64,000 nucleotides of DNA, taken from contig MU004235.1 in the NCBI GenBank assembly GCA_010405405.1, forward strand, positions 1,192,538 through 1,256,537, in the 5' to 3' direction. This document shows positions 23,951-36,491 of the stretch, in pieces. The notes beneath the pieces are model-generated. The model was given only the letters and a program-made list of their open reading frames with translations. It was not told where the DNA came from and made no database searches. The position numbers and the translations under genes are program-made. Origin of the DNA: Microthyrium microscopicum. Its lineage: Eukaryota; Ascomycota; Dothideomycetes; Microthyriales; Microthyriaceae. Position 1 is the stretch's first letter; each line of letters opens with the position of its first letter.

Positions 23951-26900
23951 ATGGCTCCCCTGGAACGCAAAGATAGTGAGATCTCGACACCAGTCAACCG
24001 GATACGGTGGGCTACTCGTCGAGAGAATGAAGATGGTGGTGTGCGGAAAAGACAGAGTCTAATTCGAAGGCTTGGCCATCGTAGACACAATGCTGAAAAG
24101 AAGACCGTCGTGGCCGACTCAAATCGGACGAGTACTGTGGAAACCGACAAGCCCAACGATGACACGGCAAGGAACTCAGAGTCAAACGAAACCACGCAAT
24201 CGGAACAAGTGGACAACAAAAGAAGAGTCTTTTTCAACATACCTCTGCCCGATGATGCACGAGACGAAGATGGCAAGCCTATAGAAGAATTTGCTCGAAA
24301 CAAGATACGAACCGCAAAATACACCCCCATCAGTTTCATTCCGAAGAACCTTTACTACCAATTTCACAATGTAGCCAATCTTTATTTCCTTTTTATTATC
24401 GTGCTCGGCGTAAGTTCTTCCAGCTCTCGAGAAAGCAATGTCCTAACATATGATGCAGGCGTTTAGTGTTTTTGGCGCGGCCAATCCTGGTCTTAATGCT
24501 GCTCCGCTTCTTTTTATTCTTGCCGTCACTGCAGTCAAAGATGGCATTGAAGATTGGAGGCGAACCACCCTTGATGCAGAACTAAATAATTCACCCGTAC
24601 ACCGACTGTGCGGATACAACAATGTTAATACAGCAGAAGAAACCATATCATTATGGAGAAAAATAAAGAAAGGTACCTCGAAGGGCATCAGAACGGTGTG
24701 GCTCAGGTGGAAGCACAGGAAAACGCCAAAAGGAGAAAAGAGAAAGAGTTTTGCAGAAATGGCCTTGGATGAGTCAAGACCGTCCATAGATACTCGGAGG
24801 CCTTCGCATGCGACCGAACGTGCGCCATCTGCCGCTACTCAACGTGCTTCTTTTGTGTCTGCACGATCGAGGCGAAGTCAAACTGGCGACGACATCCAGA
24901 TGACTCCAGTCCCATCTCCACGCCCTGATCAACAAGGACCTGATGAAGAAAAGGCCTTTACACCTCGCGATGCGGCGCCCTCCGTCCCGTCGGGGCTTCA
25001 CCTTCGCCCTAAACCTGGTGACCTCAAAACCAGCCTGCTCAACCCCCACCGTGAGGTCACTGGTAATGCCAGATTCAAGAAGGATTTTTGGAAAAATGTG
25101 CAAGTGGGCGACTACGTGAGACTCTATGACGGAGAAGAAGTTCCTTCTGATGTTATCGTACTATCAACAGCCGACGTTGATGGTGCGTGCTACATTGAGA
25201 CAAAGAATCTGGACGGTGAGACAAATCTTAAAGTTCGTCAAGCGCTCCGTTGTGGCCGCAGCATAAGACATGCTCGAGATACCGAACAAGCAGAGTTCAG
25301 CATTGAGAGTGAAGGACCGCAAGCCAACCTCTATAGCTTCAATGGCTTGATCAAATGGAAGCAATACAACTCGTCGAACTTCGACGCTCCTCCAGTCGAA
25401 AAGGCTGAACCTATTTCCATTGCTAATCTACTACCCAGAGGCAGCACAGTCCGGAATACGGAATGGATTCTGGGAGTTGTCCTTTTTACTGGAAGGGAAA
25501 CGAAGATCATGTTGAATTCTGGAATTACCCCAAGTAAGCGAGCACGAATTTCCAAGGAGTTGAACTGGAACGTCGTCTATAACTTCATCATCCTTTTCTT
25601 CATGTGTCTCATTGCAGGCATTGTTCAGGGTACAAATTACGGCAAAGGCAACAATTCGCTGGATTACTTTGAATATGGCGGTTTCTCGAGATCTGCCGCT
25701 GTCAATGGCATAATAACCTTTTGGGCGGCTATCATTCTTGTCCAGAATTTGGTGCCAATTTCTCTCTACATAACACTGGAGATTATCAGAACCCTTCAAG
25801 CCGTGTTCATCTATTCAGATATCGGAATGTACTACGCGCCCATCGATTATCCATGCACTCCCAAATCATGGAACATCTCAGATGATCTTGGTCAAGTTGA
25901 ATACATCTTCTCCGACAAAACGGGAACGCTAACTCAAAATGTCATGGAGTTCAAAAAGGCCACGATCAACGGCACGCCATATGGCGAAGCATATACCGAG
26001 GCTCTGGCTGGCATGCAAAGACGACAAGGAGTCGATGTTGAAACAGAAGGAGCCGCAGCAAGAGCTCAAATTGCCGAAGACAAGATCACCATGTTGGAGC
26101 GTCTACGGCATCTCTACAAAAATCCATATTTGCACGATGATAACCTCACCTTTGTTGCACCTGATTTTGTGTCAGACTTGGGAGGTGAAAGCGGTGATGC
26201 GCAAAAAGATGCCAACATCGAGTTCATGACAGCTCTCGCTCTTTGCCACACAGTCATATCCGAGAGAACACCTGGCGATCCTCCGTCCATGGATTTTAAA
26301 GCGCAATCACCAGATGAAGCTGCTCTGGTTGCTACGGCAAGAGATTGTGGCTTCACTGTCCTTGGTCGAAGCGATGACAAGATCACTGTCAACATTCTTG
26401 GAGAGGACCGACAATACACCGTGCTCAGCACTTTGGAATTCAATTCTTCGAGAAAGCGAATGAGTGCTATCGTCAGAATGCCCAATGGCAGCATCAGACT
26501 TTTCTGCAAGGGTGCCGACAGCATGATCTACTCCCGTTTGAAACCAGGATTACAGACTGACCTGCGAAAATCGACCGCCGAACACCTCGAAATGTTTGCG
26601 CGAGAAGGTCTTCGAACCCTTTGCATAGCCTATAAAGATGTCACAGAAAAGGAATTCCAAAATTGGTTCCTCGAGCATGAAGTAGCCGCAGCCGCGCTGA
26701 CTGACCGTGACGACAAGCTCGATGTTGTAGCTGACAAGATTGAGCGCGATTTGCTTCTGATTGGTGGCACTGCCATTGAAGACAGACTGCAAGATGGCGT
26801 TCCTGCTGCGATTCAGCTTCTCGGTGACGCCGGTATCAAACTATGGGTCTTAACAGGCGACAAGGTTGAGACGGCTATCAACATTGGATTCTCCTGCAAC

Positions 26901-28656
26901 TTGTTGAACAATGACATGGATCTGATTGTTCTCAAGGAAGAGAACGAAAACCTCGAGAATGTTGGAGCAGACTTAGACAAGTGGCTGAAGGTCTTCAACA
27001 TGACCGGTAGTGATGAAGAGCTGGCAGCAGCGCAGACCGACCATATCCCACCTCCTCCAACACACGCCATCGTTATTGATGGTGAAACTCTGAAGCTTGC
27101 GCTGCATGAATCAGTCAAGCAAAGGTTCTTGCTTCTCTGCAAGCAATGCAGAGCTGTTCTTTGCTGTCGTGTTAGCCCAAGTCAAAAAGCTGCCGTGGTC
27201 GAAATGGTCAAGAAGGGTCTTGATTGTTTGACGCTTGCCATTGGAGATGGTGCCAACGATGTTGCCATGATTCAAGAAGCCCATGTTGGTGTTGGTATCG
27301 CCGGTGTTGAAGGAAGACAGGCTGTGATGTCCTCTGATTATGCCATTGGGCAATTTCGTTTCTTGACCCGTCTGGTGCTTGTCCATGGCCGGTGGAGTTA
27401 TAGAAGGTTGGCAGAGACTATTGCCAATTTCTTCTACAAGGTAAGAGAATGCTCCCTACACAAACTTGTGCAAGGTTACTAATGCACTCTAGAATCTTGT
27501 CTGGACATTTGCTCTCTTTTGGTATCAGATTTACGCCAATTTTGACTGTTCCTATCTGTACGATTACACCTACATCGTCATGTACAACCTGGCCTTCACT
27601 TCACTCCCCATTATTCTGATGGGCGTCTTGGACCAGGATGTTGACGACAAGGTTTCTCTCGCCGTGCCACAACTCTATATGCGAGGTATCGAACGTAAAG
27701 AATGGACGCAGCCAAAATTCTGGGCATATATGGGAGATGCTCTTTACCAGTCCGTTCTTATCTTCTGGTCTGCATATTTTTTGTTTGCTCCCGCCAATTT
27801 CATCACAACTAATGGTCGGGGTATCGAAGATGTCAAGCGCATGGGTGTCTTTGTTGCGGCCGTGGCAGTTTTCGTCGTCAATCTTTACATCCTATTCAAC
27901 ACGTATCGATGGGATTGGCTCACACTGCTCATACAATTCATCAGTGTTATGCTTTTTTTCCTTTGGACCGGCGCCTGGACTTCATCAACTGGCTCTCAGT
28001 ATTTCTACAAGGCTGCGGCAGAAGTTTTAGGGACACTAAACTTCTGGGCACTGCTTCTGGTCGTTTCTGTCATCTGTCTGCTACCCCGTTTCACTGTCAA
28101 ATCAGCACAAAAGATTTTCTATCCCCAGGATGTTGATATTATTCGCGAACAAGTCAAGCTAGGACGCTTCGACTACCTCAAGGATCAGAATGATGACTTT
28201 GGACAGCCCAAGGAGGACAAGGATCTGGACAATGCTTCAGATAGCTCGAACGCCCTTGTATCTAAGCGTGTACAGCCACCACATCTTCGTCAACAGTCTA
28301 TGACCGAGACCGGGTCAGCCAGACCACTTTACCCACCATCCACCGCCGCCACACACACGGTTAATGGATCTGATGCCACTGACTATAGTAGTCCTATCGG
28401 TCGGACGCCCACTCCCAGTGCAGCCAACCGTCTCTCTGCTGATATCAATCGAAACTCGATGGGCAACTCTCCACGGCCAAGCATCGAACGGAACCGTCAT
28501 AGTTATGATCGGGCTCGACGAAGCATGGACCGAATGCGTCCTTCGTTTGAGGCAAGCGATCACCTAACTTCCGCAGCCATGTTGACCCGACTGGAAAGCT
28601 CCGGATCATATAGACATGCGCGAGAGCGTGGCAGTACGATAGGAGAAGAAACATAG
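23951..28656 (+). CDS. DNF1: P4-type phospholipid flippase, Dnf1/Dnf2 type
   Basis: Three-exon model join(23951..24409,24459..27440,27493..28656), 1534 residues, close to yeast Dnf1 (1571). Introns of 49 and 52 nt are canonical (GTAAGT with CTAAC and GCAG; GTAAGA and TAG). Helix 1 lies near 135-160 (FHNVANLYFLFIIVLG). The actuator motif DGET is near 404, the P4 signature PISL near 586 in helix 4, and the phosphorylated Asp in DKTGTLT is residue 639. The hinge GDGANDVAMIQEAHVGVGI is near 1082. The cytosolic insert after helix 2 (KIKKGTSKGIRTVWLRWKHR) and the long Ser/Arg-rich tail are typical of the Dnf1/2 branch. The enzyme moves aminophospholipids and phosphatidylcholine from the outer to the inner leaflet of plasma and endosomal membranes, with a Cdc50/Lem3 partner encoded elsewhere. 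Confidence 0.95.
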
Positions 28657-29967
28657 GACGGGATCTCCCTATCGTCGCAGTCATCAAGGGCGGAATTGCG
28701 AAGCACATGCCAGCCACTCCAAAAGTTGGAGAATGGGCGCACAACTTCTAGAGGCAGCCGCTGGAAGTGGCCACGAAGATTTCAGTTACATGATACCCCT
28801 GGGACGGCAAAACCATCTTGAGCATTGGGCACAGCTTTATGTGGCTGTGCCATCACTAGTACACACTCATCTCACTTTTTTTCTTACACTATATTCAGCA
28901 CTTAGCGCACGCCAGCCATAGCGACCGCTTTTGTCAACTATTTCTACAAACACTACCTGGTCTCTTTTTGTCTTTGCTGCGTGTTTTCTAAATCGAATGT
29001 CTGCATACCCCGTTTGCTATCTACTTGTTCTTGCACAAAGGCGTTTTGATTTGTTTTTGAAGCGCCAACTCTGCCCTTCTACTTACTCATCGGCGATCAA
29101 AGCCTTATTGGACATGACTGGTGGGAAAACACAGTACCTACAAGTGACTTTTTCGTCACCTTTTTCTTTCAGCCGTACGCATTGGATGTACTGTGATGGG
29201 ATTTTGCAGTAGCGGAGGACACTTAGCATTTACATGTCCTGGGTACATAGTTGGTGCTATTGGGAAAAAAGGCAAAAGATTGTTTGATACTGGTGCTACG
29301 TGTGTGTTGTTATTTCCGTCTGTGGAATATTGCTTGGAAGTTGGAAGTGAAGTCTTGGCATAGCGTTTGCTTGGAGATGCGGGTACCTTAGCTTTTGGGT
29401 TGCATCTCTTTGAGGAAGTGGAAATATTAAACCTTTCATAATATTTCGTTGATTGCTGGTTCTTGTGATTTCACACTGAGTTGCTGACATTGTGGGATAG
29501 GTAGCGAGCGATATTCATCATTGAATTTTGATACTGGTAGGGGAAAGGCATCTCATTCAAGGTCAGTGGGCAAGTCCTCGCATCAAATATTATGTATGAT
29601 TTCTTGATCTGACAATACGCTAGGTCGTTGCTGCTAATGCTACATTTAATGTGCAGATGAATATCGAACGAGTCGCCCTTGCTTAAAAGCTCAAAAGCTG
29701 TGAAGATGTTTCAAAGTCTCTGGTCGCGACTTCCTCTTTAGGCAATCTCCATCCAGCCAGGCTGCTCTTTCCTCGCTGACAGCCATGTAACTTCCTGAAC
29801 AAGAAGGGAGTGACTATCAAATATTAAACCGTAGAGCCCGACAACGTATCCATTGACAACACCAACCGACTCAATACTTCAAACCAACCCCATTGACCAT
29901 CTCACCGCATTTATACCTCACATCACACAAGACAACAAACCCAACAACACTGAAGACATACACCATC
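28657..29967. other. Intergenic region
   Basis: About 1.3 kb between the flippase and the Flc-like gene, both on the + strand. It holds the flippase 3' UTR and a C/A-rich leader at about 29840-29967. No gene, RNA or repeat is seen. Confidence 0.55.
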
Positions 29968-32156
29968 ATGCGTCCACGCACACTCTCCCTCCTTGCCATC
30001 TGGCCCACTCTCACCCTCACCAAGCGCCTAATCGAATCCCACTCTCTCAACCCTTGCATGCCCCATTCTCAAATCGCCGCCTCCTTCTTCCACGCCGTGC
30101 TATCCCCCGACAACCAAACCCTGAGCATCACTACCGAATTCCACTCTCAAATCGCCCTCCCCAACACCACCATCCAATTCGTCGCCACCGCCTATGGCTA
30201 CCCCGTCTTCACCCAGACCATGAACCCGTGCCTCGTCAAAGGCATGGAAGGTGCTTGCCCCTTACACGCTGGCGCAATTCCGAGGATCGACATGAATATA
30301 CCCGTCCCCAAGGACGGATTGGCCAAAGTTCCGGGCGTGGTATATACGATCCCGGATCTGCAGGCGAGTATACGAGTGTGGGTTAATGATACGAATGATG
30401 GGAGACCGGTGGCATGTGTCGAGGCGGATTTGAGTAACGGGGAGACGGTGCATCAAGATGGAGTTGGGTGGGTGGTAGCACTGTTGGTGGGCGGTGGGTT
30501 TGTGGTTGCTGCGGTCTTGTTTGAGAGGGGCTTTGTGCTTGCGGCGTCGAGAACTTCGGCACATGTTATGCTTTTGCTGGGCTACTATCAGGCCATGGCG
30601 CTGGTTGGGCTGTCGGCGGTGAGAATGCCGCCGATTGTGCAGTCTTGGACGCAGAACTTTGTGTGGAGTATGGGGATTGTGAAGGTTGGGTTTTTGCAGG
30701 CACTCGGGTTGTGGTAAGTTATGGTTGTGGATAGGGGAGTTTGGAAATGGGGAAGTGCTAATGGTGAATAGGTACCTGAGAGCTACGGGTGGAAAGCCAT
30801 CGACTCTGTTGTCGAAGTTGGACCATACTTCTGTACGGATTATGAAGCGAACGAACGCGAATGCCTACTTCAAATCGGAGTCAGAGGTTGTATCGGGGAT
30901 GAAGAGAGTGAGCTTCATTGCGTCCATTGAGATTACGAACTTGTTTATGACTACGTACATTTGGTTTGTCATTGTCGTCATGTTCGTCCTTGGGTTCATG
31001 CTATTACTCAACGTCACCTGCAAGAGATTGTCAAAGAAACGAGGAACTAGGCCGCTTCAAGTCTGCGGCGTCCTCTGGAAAACATATCTGAAGGGGATCC
31101 TCTTTCGTGTGGTAAGCAATGAAGCCTATGTTGATTCGCATAACACTGACCTCGACTATAGGGACTCATCTTTTTCGTGCCTCTGAACACCATGTGTTAC
31201 TGGGAGCTTACGCAGCGCAACTCATCCGCTGAAGGAGCCTTAGCCGCTTTGACCGCTGTCAACATATTTGGCTTGTTCTGCTATGCCATGTGGAGGATCA
31301 TTCGTATTTCGAAACAGTCAGCGATGGTGCATGGCAGCAGTATTGTCCAACTATATGGCGATGAGAGAACGCTAAGTCGATGGGGGTTCCTCTTCGCTCA
31401 CTTCAAGGCTACATGTTCTCCATTTGCTGTGGCTATATTGTTGCATCAGTTGGTCAAGAGCATGATCATAGGACTGGGTCAGAATAGCCCGACTGCTCAA
31501 GCTGTTGCTTTCTTTATCCTAGATTTGCTCGCTTTCGTCTTGATTGTGGTATGTTTTCTGGTTCTGAAAGGTGAACGTAGTTCTTGAACTGACGAGACGC
31601 AGCTTTTCCAACCTTATCTGGACTCTGGAACCAATTTCTTCGCAGCTACCACTAGCGGTATCAATCTGGTCAACTCTATTCTTTTGTTCCTTTTCTCGGA
31701 CGCCTTTACTCTTCCTGTACGTTTCTTCTAAACCAAGCGAGATTGGTTCAATCAGAGCTCCAAGCTAACATAACACACACACAGCCGATCGCTAATGGCG
31801 TATCCGGAATTATCTTCTTCTTCATTAACCTCGTGTTCCTGGCTATTGTGCTATTCTTGACTGTATACAGCTGCATTGTATCACTCTGGAAGGCCAATCC
31901 AGATGTAGCTGGACGGAAACTCCTGGATGACCGTGCTTCCTTCATCAAGCCTCATACACCATGGAGCCATGGCGATTTATCAGCACTTGGACTAACCGCG
32001 CGAGGAGAGTCGCAGCAGTCTCTTCATCGACTGGCTTCTTTGAAGACGAATTCTTCGACTCGAATGGAGCAGATGTCCTCAATGGCCACTCTTACAGATG
32101 GTACCCGACATCGACCAGCTCAGTACGCTGCCGATTGGGTTCCTGGCTCTCGTTGA
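29968..32156 (+). CDS. Flc/TRP-like membrane protein with ML-like N-terminal domain
   Basis: Five-exon model join(29968..30713,30772..31111,31162..31548,31603..31716,31785..32156), 652 residues. All introns are 50-68 nt, GT-AG, in frame. The start has a short hydrophobic leader (MRPRTLSLLAIWPTLTL). Residues up to about 165 form a secreted, ML-like domain with cysteines (SLNPCMPHS, MNPCLVKG, EGACPLH, PVACVEADL). About nine hydrophobic helices follow, beginning GWVVALLVGGGFVVAAVLF. A block such as KRTNANAYFKSESEV after helix 3 is typical of Flc/TRP-like proteins. The Ser/Thr-rich C-terminus is cytosolic. Yeast relatives (Flc1-3) sit in ER and plasma membrane and are linked to flavin and heme transport, calcium homeostasis and cell-wall integrity. 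Which paralogue this is cannot be decided here. Confidence 0.9.
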
Positions 32157-32365
32157 TCATAGCAAGCAAAATCTGGAATGGAATGTCAAGAGAGATATGT
32201 ATACCGAAAGGCATCACTGTACAAAGATGTATAAATGGAGCACCATACCATGTCTTCATTAGCTAAATATCATTATTCTCTATCCTTTCTTTGGAGACCG
32301 CTCTATAGTGACAGACAAATCGAACCTCGTTCATATCCATCAAAGTTCAAATTGGTATATCTTAC

Positions 32366-35251
32366 CTACATCGCATCTGACAACCCAGCCAGCCGACTTT
32401 CGAATCGTCCTGGCGTGGTCGGAAATCCAGACGCAAACGCGCCATTATTCCCAAAGCCATCCAGCTCTCCCCCTGCCTCTACACCATTCGATCCAGTTGC
32501 TCCCCATTCTCGCCACTCATCCCCCGGATTCCCAAAACTCAGAAAATCCAAGTTCGGCACCGTCGCGGGCTCTCCATTCTCACCTATCGTCGGCAGATCA
32601 CGAAGTTCCGGAAAATGAACAGAAGCTAAAGCGCTAATGTCATGGCTGTCCGCAGCATCAGCACCCATCCACGTTGCGCCGCCCGCAGACGCCGAGCTCT
32701 CTAGGATACTGCCCGTCCCACCAGCAGGCCAGCTCCCAAGCTCACTCCTCGGCGTAACAAGCACATAACTATCCGGCCTCTCCAACTCACCCCCCGCATC
32801 ACTCGCCTTCCTACCCCTCCCCACACTCGCCAGCAACGGATCAATCTGCAGATCCAAATGCGCCGGCCTCACCGCATCATTAAAACTGTGCCGCATTCCG
32901 CGGTTCAGCTGCCGTCTCTTGTTAGAGAAACTTGGCAACTCTGCGTCCATGCTGGAGCTATCTCGCCGCGCGGGTATGGCGTGTGGGATGTGGTTGTGGT
33001 GGGAGGGTGCGTGGATCTTGTGCAGCAGGTTGTCGGATGCGGGCAGACCGCGCAGTTCGGCGAGCACGGCTTGCAGGACGATGAACATGCGCTCGGCGGG
33101 CTGGTAGGTGTAGGACATGTCGTGTAGGGCGGCGGAGAGACATTCGAGGTATTGCATGTTGTTGTTGCGGTCGTTGCCGTCTTTTAGAAAGGCGAGGGCT
33201 GCTACTAGCGCGGTGGCGGCTGTGCCCTGGAGAGTTGGGTGTTAGTATTTGTTTATGCAGAAAAAGGGGGTTGGAAAAGGGGTATGGACTTACGGCGTGT
33301 TGCATGCCAGTGACGGGGATTTGTCGTCCGTTGAAACGTTGGCGGTGGTGCCAGAAGATTTTGGCGACTTTGAGAGCTTGTTTGGTGCAGACTGCGCGGG
33401 ATAGGGCGGAGAAGTGGTGTTCTGTGGAGTTTGCGTTTTCTTCGTCGGTGGCGGGTGCTTCTTCGTACATGGCGAAGGGCCGGTGGAGGAGGATTAAACA
33501 GGTGTGGTATTGTTGGTGGAGGAGGAAGAATGAAAGAGGCGCCGTTTCGACGTTCTTGTTGTTGTATTTCAGCTGTTCGGGCAGTCGAGAGTGCCACCGC
33601 CCAAATTCGCGGTCCAGCGAAGCCATGCGTAGATAGGCTTCTTGGTCGATCGCGGCGGAGTCGGACATGGAGCGGCCTTCCATGTTTTCGGTGATGCCGC
33701 CGGCGAGCTCCATGAGGTCGAGAAGAGCTTCGTAGATTTGCGTTTCGAGAGCTTTTTCTTCGCCGGCGGGCTTGCATGTTCCGAGGCGTTCGAATTGTTT
33801 GGCGAGGTGGTAGACTTCTAGATCCGCGCTCTTCATGCTTGTGGGCCGTCCAAGGAAGAGAGCCCAGTATTTGTCGTAGACTACACAGGCCCAGAGTGTC
33901 ATGCGACGGATATCAAGCTCGCGTTGACATAGGCCGGTGGAACGGGCGTCAAGATGGAGGCCAATATCAAAGGCAATTCTGTTTGCCATGCCTGCATATA
34001 GCCAGCCGACGTTATCTCGGCCTACACTGCATTCCATGTCTCCGAGGAGGAGGAGAGCGGCGACACTGGGGATGCTGCCTGGACGCTCTAATTCAAAGTC
34101 GAGCATATACTTTGCTTCTCGGTGCAAAGAGCTCTCTCTTGGGCCCACAGTGATGCGTTGCATGTCCGGACGACTGCGGTCCGCAAACCGATATCCCATG
34201 GCCAATACACAGATGTGCAGAAACGGAGAGAAGAACTGCCCACCGCCTCTCTCCTTGTCCTCTTGGAAAGCGTCATAGTGCAATACGTGGAGATATGTGT
34301 TATAGTGCTGCCAGAATAGGCCCATGAGATAATCATAGGTCTCTACTGACAATTGTCGAATGGCTTTATCGGCTCGCCGTGATTGTTCCATGGCTTCTCG
34401 CGACTCAGCAGCCGGCATGCCAAATTCAGAATGAACATGACAATTGGTTGTAGGGCCAAAATATCTCAACCTCCCATTTAGTTGATCGAAGCTAAGATGA
34501 CCTCGGGTTGAAAGCAGACGACTAACAATACCATCTTTCTTGGGAGGTGGTATCATGGAAGGGGAAGGCGCGGAGTGAGCTGAATGCGAGTCGTCCCCCT
34601 GATGAGATGGGCTATTCTCGCGGTCGAACATCAACTCATCACCTTGACTGTCTGGACTCGAATGTTGGTTTTCTGAGTGTGAACCGCCAGACGCCTTTGT
34701 TGCCACCTGCCGAGTCTTGCTGTCTTTTCGATATGTTGATGGATCCGATTCTTCAGAGCGAGCGCCATGACGTGTCATTGGAGGGTGTTGTGCTGGAGGT
34801 AGATCCTGTCCAGTGTCTTTGAGCATCGACTCGAGGACAGTGATTCGATCTGTAAGAGAGCACATGTAAGCTCGTGAGATGGGTCTATACAAGGTCAGTG
34901 TCTGCCCCGTAAGGCTTCAAAAGTTTCACTAGCCGTCGTCTTTCGTCATCGTTCTTGATAACGCATTCCACACCAGATCGTTTGCACTGGGTGCATTCTG
35001 ATTCTCCTTGTGGTACTACACACTGAGGAATATAAGCTCACGTGTCGCGTCATCATGGACTGTAAACTTACTCGGATCCTCCGGTCTCTGCATGTAGCAC
35101 AAGCAACGGAAGCCCGATGTCTTGCCTTTGTTTTTTTGCCGTTGGTAGTCGCTTGAGATTCATGTTCGTTTTGTTCTTTTGAATCAGTGTCGACTTCAGA
35201 ATTCGCGGCATTTTGCTGGGCCGCTTTTGTCGATGCGTCATCTGCCGCCAT
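32366..35251 (-). CDS. Zn2Cys6 transcription factor with fungal-specific TF domain
   Basis: Four-exon model complement(join(32366..33226,33294..34884,34934..35022,35072..35251)), 906 residues. The zinc cluster is C51-X2-C54-X6-C61-X8-C70-X2-C73-X6-C80, a full binuclear set, and the first intron (49 nt) falls exactly between R60 and C61. The second intron (34885-34933, 49 nt) appears to be a GC-AG intron (GCTAGT donor), because no GT donor keeps the frame. It joins DERR to RPISRAY and restores a linker and short coiled coil (LTDRITVLESMLKD). The fungal TF domain follows (SVETYDYLMGLFWQHYN, ALFLGRPTSMK, LLHRPFAM). The last intron is 67 nt. The C-terminus is acidic and Ser-rich, a likely activation domain. 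The target pathway is unknown. Confidence 0.9.
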
Positions 35252-36075
35252 GTTGCTCTGGCGTTGAGAGAATCAGGGGTATCAAAGGCAATTCAGGTCA
35301 TACAATAACAAAACTACAGTTACAATTATTACTGTTGTATTTGCTAAAGTTCAAAGGATATCGAAAGAAAAATGGAGGGGCAGAACGTGTAAAGATCCAC
35401 AGAATTGCCGTCTATCCAGAAGCAAGCAGCACTTTTCTAAAGAGTTTACGGAAGCAACCCAAATGCCCGGCCTACGCCCTGCTCCACGAAAGAAACCACG
35501 ATTGAAGATTTGCGGGGCCCCGCACAAACCGCTATGGCAAAACGAGCAGGCCAAGCGACCCTCGCATTGGCTAGCATGAGCATCATGGGATGGGGAAGCC
35601 TGAGCAGGTAATTTTCTAGGCGTGTCCAGCCATGTCTGGGCTGTTGTTCGTGGCATCGCCACGCGTACTAGAGTACCGTTCAGCGATGTTTAGAAGCACT
35701 ACCCCGGTTTGCGGAAGGTGGTTAGCAGCTAGCATTGAAGAAATGGTCAGGGTAGATGACCTGCAGTAGGGCCAATGATAGACCATAATGATGGAATGAT
35801 GGATTATTAGATCGAGGAGAAAAAGCAGCCAGAGTTGCTCGATGCTGTCGACGGACCGAATCAGCATCCACTGTGATTCTGCGAGGTCGGATATTGCCTG
35901 GTGAGGAGAAAGAAAGTGCAGCTGTAGTTGGAGATATCGCGAAAAAAGGGGGTGGTGATTGGCTGCGTGGCAGGGCACGCATGGCGTTCTTGACTCGATT
36001 GAGTTGCTCCACTCGTAGGAACCAGCATCCACATGATTCAAGCCTCTTTGGGACTGGGCAAGTCCAGGCTAGTTG
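35252..36075. other. Intergenic region bordering the accessory segment
   Basis: About 820 bp upstream of the Zn2Cys6 gene. Only short overlapping frames occur. It contains the minus-strand promoter of that gene and ends where the 95-bp hairpin repeat begins. Confidence 0.5.
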
Positions 36076-36170
36076 TTATCTCAGTTCTCAGACCCTAACC
36101 CTGCCCGTCCGCGGGCTCCCTCCGCAGGAGGGTCTGAGGACAACTCGGATCTTTTTAGCGTGACGCGCTT
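36076..36170. repeat. 95-bp hairpin repeat, copy 1
   Basis: Identical base for base to 36276-36370, exactly 200 bp away, although the distance includes ten unknown bases. It contains perfect inverted arms CTCAGACCCT (36087-36096) and AGGGTCTGAG (36129-36138). An inner pair CCTGC (36100-36104) / GCAGG (36124-36128) lets it fold into a long hairpin. Positions 36093-36102 read CCCTAACCCT, like ascomycete telomere repeats. The copy abuts the assembly gap. Confidence 0.85.
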
Positions 36171-36180
36171 NNNNNNNNNN
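36171..36180. other. Assembly gap (10 N)
   Basis: Ten unknown bases. The gap lies directly after the first hairpin repeat, so its true length is unknown and further repeat copies may be missing. Confidence 0.99.
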
Positions 36181-36275
36181 GGTGCTGCTCCTCTTCCCTG
36201 CTCTCCGCTTTGCAAAAGCCCAGACAGATCGCCACCATCATCGTGGCCGATGAGCTGCGTTGGGCGTGTGCTCCT

Positions 36276-36370
36276 TTATCTCAGTTCTCAGACCCTAACC
36301 CTGCCCGTCCGCGGGCTCCCTCCGCAGGAGGGTCTGAGGACAACTCGGATCTTTTTAGCGTGACGCGCTT
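36276..36370. repeat. 95-bp hairpin repeat, copy 2
   Basis: Exact second copy of 36076-36170, with hairpin arms at 36287-36296 and 36329-36338. It ends 121 bp before the start codon of the DUF6589 gene, so it could be a terminal or subterminal repeat of an element led by that gene. Confidence 0.85.
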
Positions 36371-36491
36371 CGTGGTTGTTAGTAAATGCCTATATTATTG
36401 CAACCGTGTCCTCGCCACCAATATATATATATTTTTAATAATTCTACCATCATTGCAATCACCGTTTTTTCCTCTATCGATTCTATAAATT

